Origin: Cricetomys ansorgei
Lineage: Eukaryota > Chordata > Mammalia > Rodentia > Nesomyidae
DNA: 64,000 nucleotides
Direction of reading: 5' to 3'
NCBI GenBank assembly: GCA_026225945.1
Contig: JAMJFZ010000698.1
Coordinates: 124,001-188,000, forward strand
In this document: positions 23,643-35,717 of the stretch, piece by piece
Layout of the letters: each line of letters opens with the position of its first letter
Position numbering within the stretch: the stretch's first letter is position 1
Notes under the pieces: generated by a model
What the model saw: the letters and a program-made list of their open reading frames with translations, nothing else
Told to the model about the DNA's origin: nothing
Databases searched by the model: none
Position numbers and translations under genes: made by a program

Positions 23643-26600
23643 GTAAGTTTCATGACTCATGTGTCCTGTTTCAGAATTCTTATTTTTTCTGACCGAGGTG
23701 ATGCATGGATTCCACCTTCCATACTTCTTATGCTTCACCATGTCAGCCCGTCTTCAGACCTCAAATCTCTTATTTTATTTTATGATCCCCCTCACTTCTT
23801 TTCTTCTTTCAGAATGAATGCAAGAAATTTTTTAATTAAATATTGTTTCCAAAAGGGGTAAGTGAAATCTTGTGATCTTACTTTGCCATGTGTTTACAGC
23901 CACAGATTTGCAAGTTTCTCATGCCAAGACTTAAGAGGAAGAATGGTGTTTATCAAAGTTTAACCCGTTTGGGGAGGCGTTGTAGCAGTCTCTGTGAAGT
24001 CCTGGGAAAAGAGGCGATGCCACTGCGGGCTGTTCGTCCTGAGTGTCGGGTGTGATGCTGGACTCACTGGTTTGCCTGTGTTAGATGACACTGGTTTAGG
24101 GTAGGGCTGTGCGGTGTGGAAGTTGGGAACAATTACTTGCTGTCGAAATATCTCTGCTGTCTTAGAGATTGTCTTTTATTTTATAAGTTGTTTAACTGCT
24201 CATCTCTGCGTCTCAGACACGTTTTACATTTTCTATTTTCTCAATGCATTTCTAACAAGATTTCTTCTCATTTTCATGGCTCTGGTCACAGGACACATTG
24301 ACTGTGACTCTGGCTACATAGAAGTGTTTCTTAAGTCAAATATAAAATCACAGTAAATTGGCTACAGGAAAACATTTCTGTTACTATAAAATATTAACAT
24401 GTGTGTCTTTCCTCCTCTTTCATTCCTCTCTCAAAATCCTCCATTGTATGAAACATTTCCTAATTTTTTCCATACAGGTTGGGACACATGAAGGTTTATG
24501 TTTTTCCCATCTAATAGCATTGTCTCAGGCTTCAGATTTCATTCTTCATTACAGTGTTTGAAGCTGTTCATGTTTTCAAAGCGGGAATGTGTCATCTCTC
24601 TGAGTCTCTGGCTTCCTCTGCCTCTTCTCAGTGGTTGCTCCACATTTAACATGCATAAAAATACTCAACTTGATTATCAGGATTACAAAGACATAAGCTG
24701 TGGCAGGAATTATATTACACCTTAGGTTTTTACAATCCTAATTTGCAACAGGAAAATATATATACACATATGTGCATATATATGTGTGTGTGTGTATGTG
24801 TATAATGTATAAGTACATATATAATGTATATATATATATGTATGTAAAAAATGTATTATATAAAATGCTCCTGTTCTTTATATTATACGTAAAATATATA
24901 TAATTTATATAATAATCCTGTTATACATTCGGACAATAAAAATGGAGTTAAGAAAAATAAATGTGCTTTCTCCTATAGTTGCTGTAGATTTAAATATGTA
25001 TGTACATTTAAATATATATTATATCCTATTATGTATTTTATTATATATTATGCATACCATATATATTATACACTGTATATATAATAATTATATATTATAT
25101 AAAATAATTGTATTATATATATTTCCATTATGTATTATATATAATGTATATAATATATAATAATGCAATACATTATATAATATAAAATAAAATTTAGTAT
25201 GATAACAAATATATAATATACTATAATATATATATATTTAAATCTACATTAACTATAGGGCAAAAAACATTTATTTTTCTTAGTTACCGTTATTAAGCAC
25301 ACTTGTGTACCTAATTCCTGTCACAACACATAACTGACTTATTTATGGTTTTGGAGGATCAGGCTTCTTTCATATTTTTTCAAATATTTTTATCAATTAT
25401 AAACTTAAAGGCTGTGTGTCTTTATTATCTTCTCCCTCCATGAACTCTCTCTGTTTGCAATGCTCCACCGTAACATTCGTTTTCGCCTGACTTTGAAATT
25501 CCTTCTTCTCTCCCCTAAGATCCCTGTAGGTGTTACTCAATTATTCTAGTGACTGAAACCTGCTGGAGTGTGGGAAACCCACCAGGGGTCACATGGTGGA
25601 TGATGACTGACTCTCTCACACTAGCTGTCAAATATCAGAACTCCTCAGTTAGTACTAGGAATTCACACTAAACTCTCCCCTCCATGCTGGGATTATTTTC
25701 TTCTGGCTGGAGCTTATGCAGCTCTTGTGCATCTATGGAAAATAGTTTTGCTATAATTACCTACTTTCTCTGACTTTACAATCTTTCTGCCTACTCTTCC
25801 TTGAAGGTCATAGAGATTTCTGGGTAGGAGTGTAATATATATGTCTCCTTAAGAGCTGAGCACAGCAAAGTGCCTTTTTCTCTCCAAAATGACCAACTGA
25901 AGGTCACTGTTAATTTACATCCAGAAGAAGAAGTTTCCTTAATGCGTGTTGATAGGTGCTCTGATGTACAGTTTGAGCAGTAAATTATTAGGAAGCATGT
26001 AGACGCCATGTCCATTTAACAGAATACTATAACTGTATGCTCACCGCTGGCTTACAGCTCACTAGTCACACTTTCTTGGTCCAGATATCACTGCCAGGTA
26101 GAGTTTCCCCTTACGGAGTGGCCTGACACACAATCCGAGCACGCTTTGAGTCCCAAGCTAGCATTTCTGCTGCTTTTGTTAGGTCGGTTGTCTTTGCAGC
26201 TGGCGAGGCTCACAGCTGGAGGCTATTGACTAGTCTTTCCTTCTGATCTCATGCAAAGAACCACTCAGGACTGTGAAAGCTATACAGTAGGGAAGAAGCT
26301 TCCATTCCAGTAGAGTTTGATAGCTCCATGTTCTATATCTCAACCATACAGGCATATATGTCTTTAGCAGGAGGGTCTTTTCATCAAGTTCTGGAACAAC
26401 AAAGAGCAATTTTTAAATACAATATATTAAAGAAAAGACATTTTATTCATACATAATGAATTTAAAATAATGAATCTCAGTCATATTAATACCAAAACCA
26501 TCCTCCCAAATCCTCAAAATTCACCCTGCACACACCCTTTTCATGTCTACTTCCTGAATTTGTAGAGAATATCTCGCACCATTTGTCCTGATGCTCTGGC

Positions 26601-27594
26601 TCATAACTATCGTCTTACTCCTTTTCCACAGTGTTTCCTGTTGTTTAAAATTTAGTGGTTGTGAATGTATTGATGGGGAAGAAACCCTGAGGCTTTTAGC
26701 AGTCATGACATCCTGTAATGGCTGTGTCTGCTGCACAAAGAAGTTTCTTTATACAAAGTAGAGTTATACTGATCTGTGCATAGAAGGCTACGGTTAGACT
26801 ACATTCAGAGGTTATACGAGTTTAGAAAACTGGCAGTAGCAGTGTTTTCCTCTAAGGTCCAATCTTTTATATACAGGTAGTTGTCTAAATGTACAGATAC
26901 AGTGCCAGGCAGGGCTTCCTCCTTGTACAGCATGCCCTAAGTCCAATGAGGTATCTGTGTGTTATCCAAGGATATACCTGTCAGGATTACATCTACCAGA
27001 ATATATTCCTCTGCTTATTAATACTGCGGTTTCATGGCCTAGCAGCTGGATAGAACTACTCATTTATTTTCTCCACGGTGAGCCTGTGTGCCTGCACTCA
27101 TTATGGAGCTTTAGTAAATTCAGATAATTACTCGCAGATAGCATCTGAGGAGTGTAAAGTCTTCAGCAATAGGGTCTTACTGAATTTTTTGGACTTTGCC
27201 AAGGGAATTAGCAACAGCCTTTATATTTTGTGTGGGGGGAGTCTTTGGATTTCCCTGAAAACAACTAATATTCTAATATAAATATCTAAATAAAGATATT
27301 AGAATATCTTTTCTAAACTCTAGAGTTTGGTACCACAATGAAGAATGTCTCAGAAAGTGAAAATGCTTCGGATTCAAATCACTTCATATCCCCAGAAAAT
27401 GTATGAGTGCACTTCTTTAAGCCAGACATTGTGTCGGTAAGGAAAATGGATACACAAGAAGCCCTGAAAGTATGCAGTAGAGATACCAGACAATTGGAAG
27501 AGTAGACACTCTGTAGAAAAGAGAGTAAAGCCAAAACTGCCCATGGAGGTTTTCCTCTTTCTTGCACTCATAACATTTATACTGAAGCACTTTT

Positions 27595-27637
<43 letters not shown>

Positions 27638-30600
27638 TACAAGATAACATAAACAGGCACAAGGTTAATAATCTCAAAGAATGAAAACTATTTATCTACA
27701 TATGTCAAATTAACTCAGAACTATTCGTTGATTAATATTATATTGAAAATAGAAGTACCTTAATCAAGGAACTCTGGCTTTTTTCTACCACAAAAAGCAA
27801 AAAGAAAAACAAAAAAGCATCAGGAGATACGATTATTTAAGGAGCTGTATTCATATCCATGGACTGATTTTTGCATACTAAATAGAAAAAGAGTAAGTGA
27901 GCAGCCTCAGAAATGAGAGTCACACCTACAGGATCTTACCAGAACACCACAACATAATCACTTCAATTTCAGGCAATTACCAGATTAGAAGTATGGATTT
28001 TATATAAACACTAATATTTTAATTTGAAAAAAATCATTGCATTAAACCTGCAGCTGTGTGTGATCTATAACTTCCCCTGGTTTATTGTTCTTCCATTTAT
28101 GCAGATACAAATTCAAAAACTATCAGTTTATTCTGGCGTTGGTATATGCCATTGAGGAGATCAACAGGAACCCTCATCTTTTACCAAACGTATCTCTGGG
28201 ATTTGATTTTTATAATGTCCCATACAGTGAGAAATCTATTCTCTTAAATGCCCATATTTGGCTCACAGGGATGAGAAATTTCTACTGCAATTACAACTGT
28301 AGAAAGAAGAGCAACTCTGCTGCTGCACTCACAGGGCCATCATGGGCCACATCTGCCTACATGGGGTCACTGCTGCACCTCTACAGATTCCCACAGGTGA
28401 GGAGTAGATTGGGGAAAAGAGCCAGATCAACACTGGTGACATTTCAGGTGTATGTAAAGGAGGGAAGCTTGGATTATTAAGCTATCAAATACAAGTTCAC
28501 AGACAATTGGAGATGGGTCCACATTTCAGTCAGTTGGGAAGAAAAGGAAAAGAGGGGGTGGATGAGACAAGAAAGACTAATAAAAATGGAGCGCTGGTCA
28601 GGAATTTTCTGGAAGATTCAATGGGATATTCACTTTTACAATCAGGATGAAGCTATTCCCATGAGACTATTCACACCTGTTACTTCAGTACAAAGACTGC
28701 CTTTGACGCCACTGTTTCCTCTTGTTACTAATTCTGGTTTCTCCTCAGTTTGCTGTTGGTCCTTTTGATTCTATCCTGAGTGACCGAGGACAGTATAATT
28801 CTCTCTACCAGATGGCCCCACGAAGCACATCTCTGTCCCTTGCCATGGTCTCTTTGATGCTCCATTTTGGCTGGACCTGGGTTGGTGTGCTTCTCTCAGA
28901 TGACCATAAAGGAACTCAGTTTCTCTCTGATTTAAGAAAAAACATGGAGAATAAGCAAGTTTGCCTAGCTTTTGTGGAAATGATCCCAGGCACCTGGAAT
29001 TCATACTCAAACAAACTCTGGAAAAAGTTTGGGAAAGTCCAGGAATCATTGGTGAATACCATCATCATTTTTGGTGACACTGATTCTCTACAAGGTTTAA
29101 TGCAAAACCTAGGGCAACAACTTTTTACAGGGAAAGTCTGGGTCATGAACTCTCAGTGGGATACTACTAACCATGGTGATTATTTCTTGCTAGATTCATT
29201 CCACGGAAGTCTCATTTTCTCACACCAACATGAGCAGTTTATTGAATTTAAAAATTTTATCCAAACAGTTAATCCCTACAAATACCCAGAAGACATTTAT
29301 CTTCCCAAGTGGTGGTTTTTGTTCTACAAATGCCCATTTTCAGAGCTTGATTGTCAGCTCTTGGAGGGCTGCCAACCCAATGCTTCCTTGGAATTCCTGC
29401 CTAGACATATTTTTGACACAGACATGAGCGAGGAGAGCTACAACATCTACAATGCTGTGTATGCTGTGGCCCACAGTCTACATGAGATGAGTCTGCAGCG
29501 AGGACAAATGCAACCAGATGGAAATGGAGAAGAAATGATGTTTTTCCCATGGCAGGTACTGTCCCATTGTATTGGAGGATCAGCAATATGAAATTCTGAG
29601 AGTGTTCAAGGGCAAAAAATTATATATTGCATATTTAAATATGTTTGGTTCAAATCACAGGACAGTCTTCACCCGTTAGCTCACCTTACAGATAAGTGCA
29701 GATACGTGTGTGCCTATGGCTGAGGAGTGGCTTCCAAGTGGCAATGGGCAAATGATTTTAGTGAAAATCAAGTTTGTGTCAAAAATAATGTCACAATCTT
29801 CTCATGGTGATAGTTTGAATTAGAAAACTCAGAGTTCTCTTGTGTACTTCATAAAATGCTAATTATAGTCCATTACCACAAGGCATTAGGACCTGAATGA
29901 CTTCTTTTAACTACAATTCAGTCTTCAGTACCCACATTGTACTCCCTGAACTCCTGAATATACACTTAAATTAAGTGGGGGCAGCTCTCTTTATAGAAAT
30001 TGATATTTGCCTCATTCGGTACTCTCTGATACCTTTCCTGACTTTGGGTAGACCTCTTTTTTTAGCTGACTGTTCCATCAGAGGTAGAATGACATACAAT
30101 TAGCCCAGGAAACCATTACCAGACCTCAGTCATACTTCTGTCAGTATTGTGTCTCCCAGCAGAGACTACCAATGATAAGAGTCATTCTATAATTTGTTTC
30201 TGGTCAACCTGTCAAACCTGCTATAAAAATGTTCTTGCGTCTCTTTCAGCTTCACCCTTTCCTGAGGAAGCTCAGTGTGGGAGACAACATGGCTTTAGGT
30301 TGGAAACAAAAGTTAGATGCTAAGTATGACATTCTTAACTTCTGGAATTTCCCAAAGGGTCTTGGACTAAAAGTGAAAGTAGGAACCTTTTTTCCCAATG
30401 CTCCACAGGGTCAACAATTGTCTATATCTGAGAAGATGATACAATGGCCAAAGAGATTTTCAGAGGTGGGTTATGTATCATCTCAGCGCAGTAATTTATC
30501 ATAGTAACACATGTATATTCCCCAGTACAATAACCCTTGGCTTCTCGCTCAAAGTCCATTACTATACCCCTCCCAGTAAGGAAGGACAAATCATAACTAT

Positions 30601-33600
30601 CAGTACAGGGTACTTTTTCATTCCCTGATATTTGGAAATGGAAGTTGTTAGGTTTAAATGTGTCTGTTAATTTTCAGTCATGCATGGGATAGTTTTGGTC
30701 AATGTGGAAAAATCAGATATATCTGAGTAACGGGAAGTTCTATCCCCATGATGTCTTACAACATATTCTAATTTAGGATTCGCATCCCAAAACTGTATAA
30801 TAGGTATGCTTTGTTGCTATGACCGAACACCATTAGTAAAAATGACATAGCAAGAAAGATTTTAAATTCATGGTTCTGGAGGAATGAAAGTCCATTATGG
30901 TTGGGTCACATCTAACTATGTGGTAGCGGCAGAGAGATCAGCAGGCACATGAAACCAAATGTCTCAGTCCACACACAGGAAGTAGAGAGCAAAACCAGGA
31001 ATTGGGATGAGGCTTGTAATTGTTCAAAGCCCACTACCACAGGAATAATTCTGAAGTAAGTCTGCAACTGTTAAAGTTTCCATAAATTTTCAGACAGCAC
31101 CACCACTGGGGAATAAGTAGTCAAAGGCCTGTGCCTAGAAGGGCCTCTTTGGATTCAAGCCAACATAGGGTGTCTCTATTAGAATCCCTCCACTGTATGT
31201 AAATACCTGTCTTGCTCATTCTGACTCCATGCTTTTAAGGTCAGAACACAATTAGTTATCATTTTTCTTTTTCAGCCTCTTTGATGGTACAGTGGTTTGG
31301 AGCGCAGGTGTATTTGTTTTTGACCTGTTCAGCTGCTGGACATGAACGCATAACTAAAATGACTTAAGGAAGTGTTGTGGCTGAAAGTATGAGGGTGCAG
31401 CCATTACCTTTGGAATTTATGGTCACAGGAGTGTAAGTTTGTTGGCGATATCATGTCCTCATACATCAGAAAACCATGGCTGCCGTAGCTCACTGCACTC
31501 TTCTTTACACTCATTCTGAGGGAATAACCAATGCAATGCTGACACGTTTACAGTGAAGTCTTTAAACTTCGCTTTAGGATTCCTCACAGAAATTTCTAAA
31601 CATTTGTTATGAGATTATAAGTCCTGTGAATTTGAAATCTAGATCATAGTCTTGATGGGAAAAAACCTTCTCAACTTAATAGTCCGTAAATACACAGCCA
31701 GGATCATTCTGGAGAGACTCCTTTCCCCTTTGGTTAACTCATCAATTACCTATGTTGCTCAAACTTACCCTTACCTCTTTATGCTCCAAACTCTATAACA
31801 CTGTGGTAATTCTGAGACCAACCTTGTTTAAAGCGCAGATTTTCAAAATCATTGTCTGCATTTAGAGAAATAAAACTTGCAAATTAACGGTAAGCAAAAA
31901 CAATATTTATTGAAGGTCAATAAACACTGGTTGTTTGATAGCCTCACTTTCAATCTTCTCAGATTCCTCACTCTGTGTGCAGTGAGAGATGTCAGCCTGG
32001 ATTCAGGAAAGTTTCCTTGGAGGGAAAGGCTGTCTGCTGCTATGATTGCACTCCTTGTCCAGAAGACGAGATTTCCAATGAGACAGGTAAGCAGAAAACT
32101 TACAGAGATTTCACTCTCCAGAGGACTCGTTTGGCATTATCTTAGCAACTAAAATGTATCTGAGGAGAAGTCAGAGACAGTTTTATTTATTCTCATATTT
32201 GGGATATGAAATATGCATTACCAACTCTTGAAAAAGTGGACAGCGGGCACAGAAACTCACAATTGACTTACATTAATGATCAGCTGCAGGTATTGTTTGC
32301 TGCAGAAAGGCCCTTTCCTCTGCACCGAGCAATGTGTTTTACTTCACCCTGTAATTTAACACATATAACACATATTTCACATTTAGTATCAAGTTTGGAT
32401 GTTTGTCTAACTGTATTTCCATAACAATTAGGGCCCACGTAAGTCTAGGATATGATATGTTCATTATGATTCTTTCCAGCTAGCTTTTTCAGACAGAGCC
32501 GAAAACTAGAAAAATACGTTTGATTTCCTCAGTACCTAATTTTTGACTATTTGCCATAACTGAAATTTCAAATATGTGGAATAAGTAGGATTTTCTTCCT
32601 GTTATTATGCTCCATATAAGAGAAACAGTACATGAATTACCAGCCTCAGAGGAGTTTGAACAGTGTGCATTGTAGGTATGCACCAAGACCTAAGATTTGC
32701 AATGGAATATGGAATCTCAATTTAGCAGAATAGGTCATGACACATTCATGACACCTTCCGTTGCCTAGACAATGCCTTAAAAGTCAACATTTCCATACCT
32801 ATTAATAAAGTTGCATTCTAAAATACATTTTTGACATTCCAAATTACATTATTTTTCACAATTTCATTCCACTGATTTTGATTGTATTCATACCCTCTAA
32901 AATATTCCAAACATTCTACCTACTTAACATTTTGTCTCCCTCTTTAAATAATTAGAAAGAAAACTCATTGAATCTAGGTAGTGCTATCCAAATACATTTT
33001 GATACGAGAGCCCTCCTGGAATATGGACTCCTTTCCATGGACCACACTCATAAAAATTGACTCTTTTTCTTATAGCATATCTGAAGTTCAAATGGTTTCT
33101 CAAGTTAGGGATGTATTTATGCCAACATTCCATCCATGACAGCATTTGGTCTGACCTGAGCTAACCCAGGTTCTGCTCATGTTGTCACACTGAGAATTTA
33201 TATGTACAACTGCCTTACTGTGTCTGATTATGCTCATCCCTTGAAGGATTTCATGGACTCTGGCTCTTCATGTTTTTCTGCAACATCTTCCATGGCTTTC
33301 CCATGTTGAAATAAAATAAAATAGACTGTCCTCTTGAACTGCCAAACAATAGAAAGGCTCCTTTAGTGAATATATTTATGAGCGGTCAAATAAGTGTGAA
33401 GGGCTTATTGTTGAGGTTACTGGCTGAATGGTATGCAAAATTTAAGAGTATCTTGAGGTAGAAAACTTTATTTTATATAAACTAATAATTATTATATTAA
33501 TATGTGCCATTAGGGTATGGATGGAGATATATATGTGAAGCGTTTATTAGAGAGAAGCAAACCAAGAGAAACTGAACTCTGAAATAAAAGAGATGGAAGT

Positions 33601-35717
33601 AACAAAGTCTGAAAGACCATGTTAAGAGCATATCCTGAGAACAGGTGCATCTTAAATGTGTCACAGGGCTTAAGGAAAAAAGCAAATCTTTAAAAGATAA
33701 ACGGCAGTAAGTTTTATCCCACCAACATAAATTCAACAAGCTGATATTAAAGTTCATCGACATAATAAAAATGAAATCTGGTGATGACTTCATTTTAATT
33801 CAGAAAACAATGACTGTGGAAATGTGAAATTTAAAAATTTATAAATCAGGGTGCATATATTTCAGACTTAGAACTAATTTTACAAACTTTAAAAAGTAGT
33901 ATATTACAATGCTGTTTTATTTTATATCCTAAAAATGTTTTAAAATTTCTGAGATATTTTTTGGAATACTAATGAGCTCAGTTTGACTGATGACCTTCTC
34001 AAGCCTTTAACAAGGGAGTAATGCCTGGTCATTATGCTGTGACAGAGAATGAGCAGAATTAAAAACTACAAAGCATTTTATGCAGATGAGAAAATTTAGA
34101 AAAGCATATTAAAGAAAGCATTAATGTAAAGAATTTCAAAGAGTATTATTCTCCCTCTCTTGCAGAACTCATATGTCCAATTCAGAATGAAGATATAACT
34201 TATGAGGTGATGTCAGAAGCCAAGGAGTTTAATGCATTGCAACTCAATATTGGAAATAGCACAAAAGGCAGGGAAAGAACAAGAGATAAAAGGCATTAGG
34301 TGTGTTTGACTTATGTCTCTATAAAGATGGGTTTAAAGAGAAGCTTCAGGCAGTTAACCTCTACTAAAAGACAAATTTCTCTATTGTTTAAGGATGTGGG
34401 CTCTGGAATGACCTCCATGTTCCAGTAGATTCCCCCACAACATCTGTACCCTGGCATCACTAAGTATGCTCAGTGTGCATTAAAGAGGAAAATGAAGATC
34501 TGTAGAGCACATGGGAGGTGAAATTGAGAGAAGGGGAGAAGTGGGAGAGGAGATGAGTGTGAGGGGTTGGATCCGCATACATTGTATGTGCTGATAAATA
34601 CTAAATGAAATGTCTACAAAGAAAGATTTTTTCCATAAACAAAGTATTATTGTCTACATATTAAATGTCCTGAGGGAAAAATAGGAAGATAACTTAGATA
34701 GCCATCCAATGATCAGGTACTGAGAAATGCTGAGCAGAAAAAAGGATCATCTCAGCATGGACTCATGATCGTCTTCCTTTCTCACCAGACGTGGACCAGT
34801 GCATGAAGTGTCCAGAAAGTCATTATGCAAACACAGAGAAGAACCACTGTCTCCAGAAAGCTGTGAGATTCCTGGACCATGAGGAACCCCTGGGGATGTC
34901 TCTTACAGCCACAGCCCTGTGCTTCTCTGTCATCACAGCCGTGGTTCTTGGACTGTTTGTGAAGCACAGAGACACTCCCATTGTCAAGGCTAACAACAGG
35001 GCCCTCAGTTACACCCTGCTCATCACACTCACCATTTGTTTCCTCTGTTCCTTGCTCTTCATTGGCCGCCCCAGTGCTGCCACCTGTGTCCTGCAGCAGA
35101 CCGTCTTCGGAGTGGCATTCACTGTGGCTCTTGCCACTGTGCTGGCCAAAGCTATCACTGTGGTCATTGCCTTCAAGGTCACTTTTCCAAGGAGAGCAAT
35201 GAGGTGGTTGATAACATCAAAGGCCCCAAACCTCATCATCCCCATCTGTACTCTGATTCACCTTGTCCTCTGTGGAATCTGGCTGGGAACCTCTCCTCCC
35301 TTCCTTGACCAAGATGCTCATGCCGAACATGGCCACATCATCATTGTGTGCAACAAGGGCTCAGCTTTGGCCTTCCACGGTGTCCTGGGATACCTCTGCT
35401 CCTTGGCACTTGGTAGTTATACAATGGCTTTCCTGTCCAGGAATCTGCCTGACACATTCAACGAAGCCAAGTTCCTGTCATTCAGCATGCTGGTGTTCTT
35501 CTGTGTCTGGGTCACCTTCCTCCCTGTCTACCACAGCACCAAGGGGAAGGTCATGGTGGCTATGGAAGTCTTCTCCATCTTGGCCTCTAGTGCAGCCCTC
35601 CTTGGCTTCATTTTTGCCCCTAAGTGCTACATTATCTTGATAAGACCAGATAGGAACTCCCTTCATCATATCAGGAACAGACCACATTCTAGACAAAATA
35701 ATGCTCTCAAAACATAG
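23416..35717 (+). CDS. Vmn2r: Vmn2r gene B: intact vomeronasal type-2 receptor, six exons, 864 residues
   Basis: Join 23416-23642, 28105-28396, 28749-29555, 30250-30465, 31963-32086 and 34789-35717: 2595 bases, all splice sites GT-AG, phases 2, 0, 0, 0, 1 as usual for the family. Predicted parts: signal peptide 1-24 (cleavage after VYA), Venus-flytrap ligand-binding domain about 25-510, nine-cysteine linker domain (Cys 520, 524, 539, 540, 543, 546, 560, 563, 576), seven helices about 592-840, and a short C-tail. A likely TM3-loop 2 disulfide joins Cys655 and Cys743. Family knowledge: V2Rs are pheromone receptors of basal vomeronasal neurons, coupled to Galpha-o, usually with one member expressed per cell. 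It is the only gene in the window without a lesion. The length is normal for a family-A V2R. The subfamily member is not assigned, and expression cannot be judged from sequence. Confidence 0.93.
24750..25250. repeat. AT-rich low-complexity tract
   Basis: About 500 bases made almost wholly of TATA/ATAATATA motifs with short inverted repeats, within intron 1 of gene B. A much shorter version occurs in C (about 45290-45370), and gene A lacks it. The open frames read across it are low-complexity artefacts. Confidence 0.85.
27596..27635. repeat. (CA)n microsatellite
   Basis: Twenty CA units in intron 1 of gene B, at the position of shorter CA runs in A (about 10758) and C (about 47754). Confidence 0.95.
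28105..28396 (+). CDS. Vmn2r: Gene B exon 2
   Basis: 292 bases, residues 76-173, acceptor TTTATGCAG, donor CAG|GTGAGG. It holds the family motif YKFKNYQFILALVYAIEE followed by INRNPHLLPNVSLGFDFYNV, part of lobe 1 of the ligand-binding domain, and the paired cysteines in FYCNYNC. No stops. Confidence 0.93.
28749..29555 (+). CDS. Vmn2r: Gene B exon 3
   Basis: 807 bases, residues 174-442, acceptor TTCTCCTCAG, donor CAG|GTACTG. It is the largest part of the Venus-flytrap domain: GPFDSILSDRGQYNSLYQ, the HFGWTWVGV strand (residues 212-220), IIIFGDTDSLQGLMQ, and SEESYNIYNAVYAVAHSL near the end. There is an N-glycosylation sequon at NAS (CQPNASLEF). Fully open and in frame with its neighbours. Confidence 0.94.
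29556..30249 (+). other. Vmn2r: Intron 3 of gene B
   Basis: 694 bases, colinear with intron 3 of A and C; nothing else recognised. Confidence 0.7.
30250..30465 (+). CDS. Vmn2r: Gene B exon 4
   Basis: 216 bases, residues 443-514, acceptor TCTCTTTCAG, donor GAG|GTGGGT. It starts LHPFLRKLSVGDNMALGW, passes through YDILNFWNFPKGLG and ends SEKMIQWPKRFSE. It forms the last strands of the flytrap domain before the cysteine-rich linker. Open; the A run lost in gene A is complete here. Confidence 0.92.
30466..31962 (+). other. Vmn2r: Intron 4 of gene B
   Basis: 1497 bases. About 30770-31545 is a dispersed rodent repeat ('ttgttgctatgaccgaacacc' start, 'aagcccactaccac' body) also present in C but absent from A. 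The remainder aligns with intron 4 of A. Confidence 0.6.
30770..31545. repeat. Dispersed repeat block in intron 4 of B
   Basis: A block of about 780 bases missing from gene A intron 4, with the pattern of a common interspersed rodent repeat. The corresponding block in C is at about 50930-51700. The limits are estimated from the A/B comparison, and the family is not assigned. Confidence 0.5.
31963..32086 (+). CDS. Vmn2r: Gene B exon 5 (cysteine-rich linker)
   Basis: 124 bases, residues 515-555 plus one base of 556; acceptor CTTCTCAG, donor CAG|GTAAGC. It encodes six of the nine linker cysteines (HSVCSERCQPGFRKVS, AVCCYDCTPC) and an NET sequon at its end. In class C receptors this domain transmits closure of the flytrap to the helices. 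Confidence 0.93.
32087..34788 (+). other. Vmn2r: Intron 5 of gene B
   Basis: 2702 bases, the longest intron 5 in the window (A 385, C 1578). Compared with C it has about 1.1 kb extra at roughly 32925-34060. An L1-type 3' end lies at about 34290-34625. Nothing resembling a further exon is seen. Confidence 0.65.
34290..34625 (+). mobile_element. L1-type 3'-end fragment in intron 5 of B
   Basis: It ends with a G- and A-rich tract (about 34510-34560) followed by 'acattgtatgtgctgataaa', like the 3' terminus of rodent L1 elements. The same fragment occurs in C at about 53310-53665, so it was present before these units split. The limits and the family name are approximate. Confidence 0.45.
34789..35717 (+). 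CDS. Vmn2r: Gene B exon 6 (seven-helix domain)
   Basis: 929 bases: two bases complete Asp556, then 308 codons and TAG at 35715-35717. It holds the last three linker cysteines (560, 563, 576). Helices by hydropathy lie at about 592-614, 628-648, 655-684, 703-723, 748-771, 784-805 and 810-840. Signature motifs are GTSPPF, NLPDTFNEAKFLSFSMLVF, FLPVYHSTKGKVMVA and APKCYIIL. The C-tail is short (RPDRNSLHHIRNRPHSRQ), as usual for V2Rs. Confidence 0.95.

Larger units (their letters stand above)
23643..28104 (+). other. Vmn2r: Intron 1 of gene B
   Basis: 4462 bases, GTAAGT to TTTATGCAG. It includes an exon-like 45-base segment (23813-23857), a very AT-rich stretch (about 24750-25250), a CA microsatellite (27596-27635) and otherwise sequence shared with intron 1 of A and C. 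No independent gene is seen. Confidence 0.75.
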
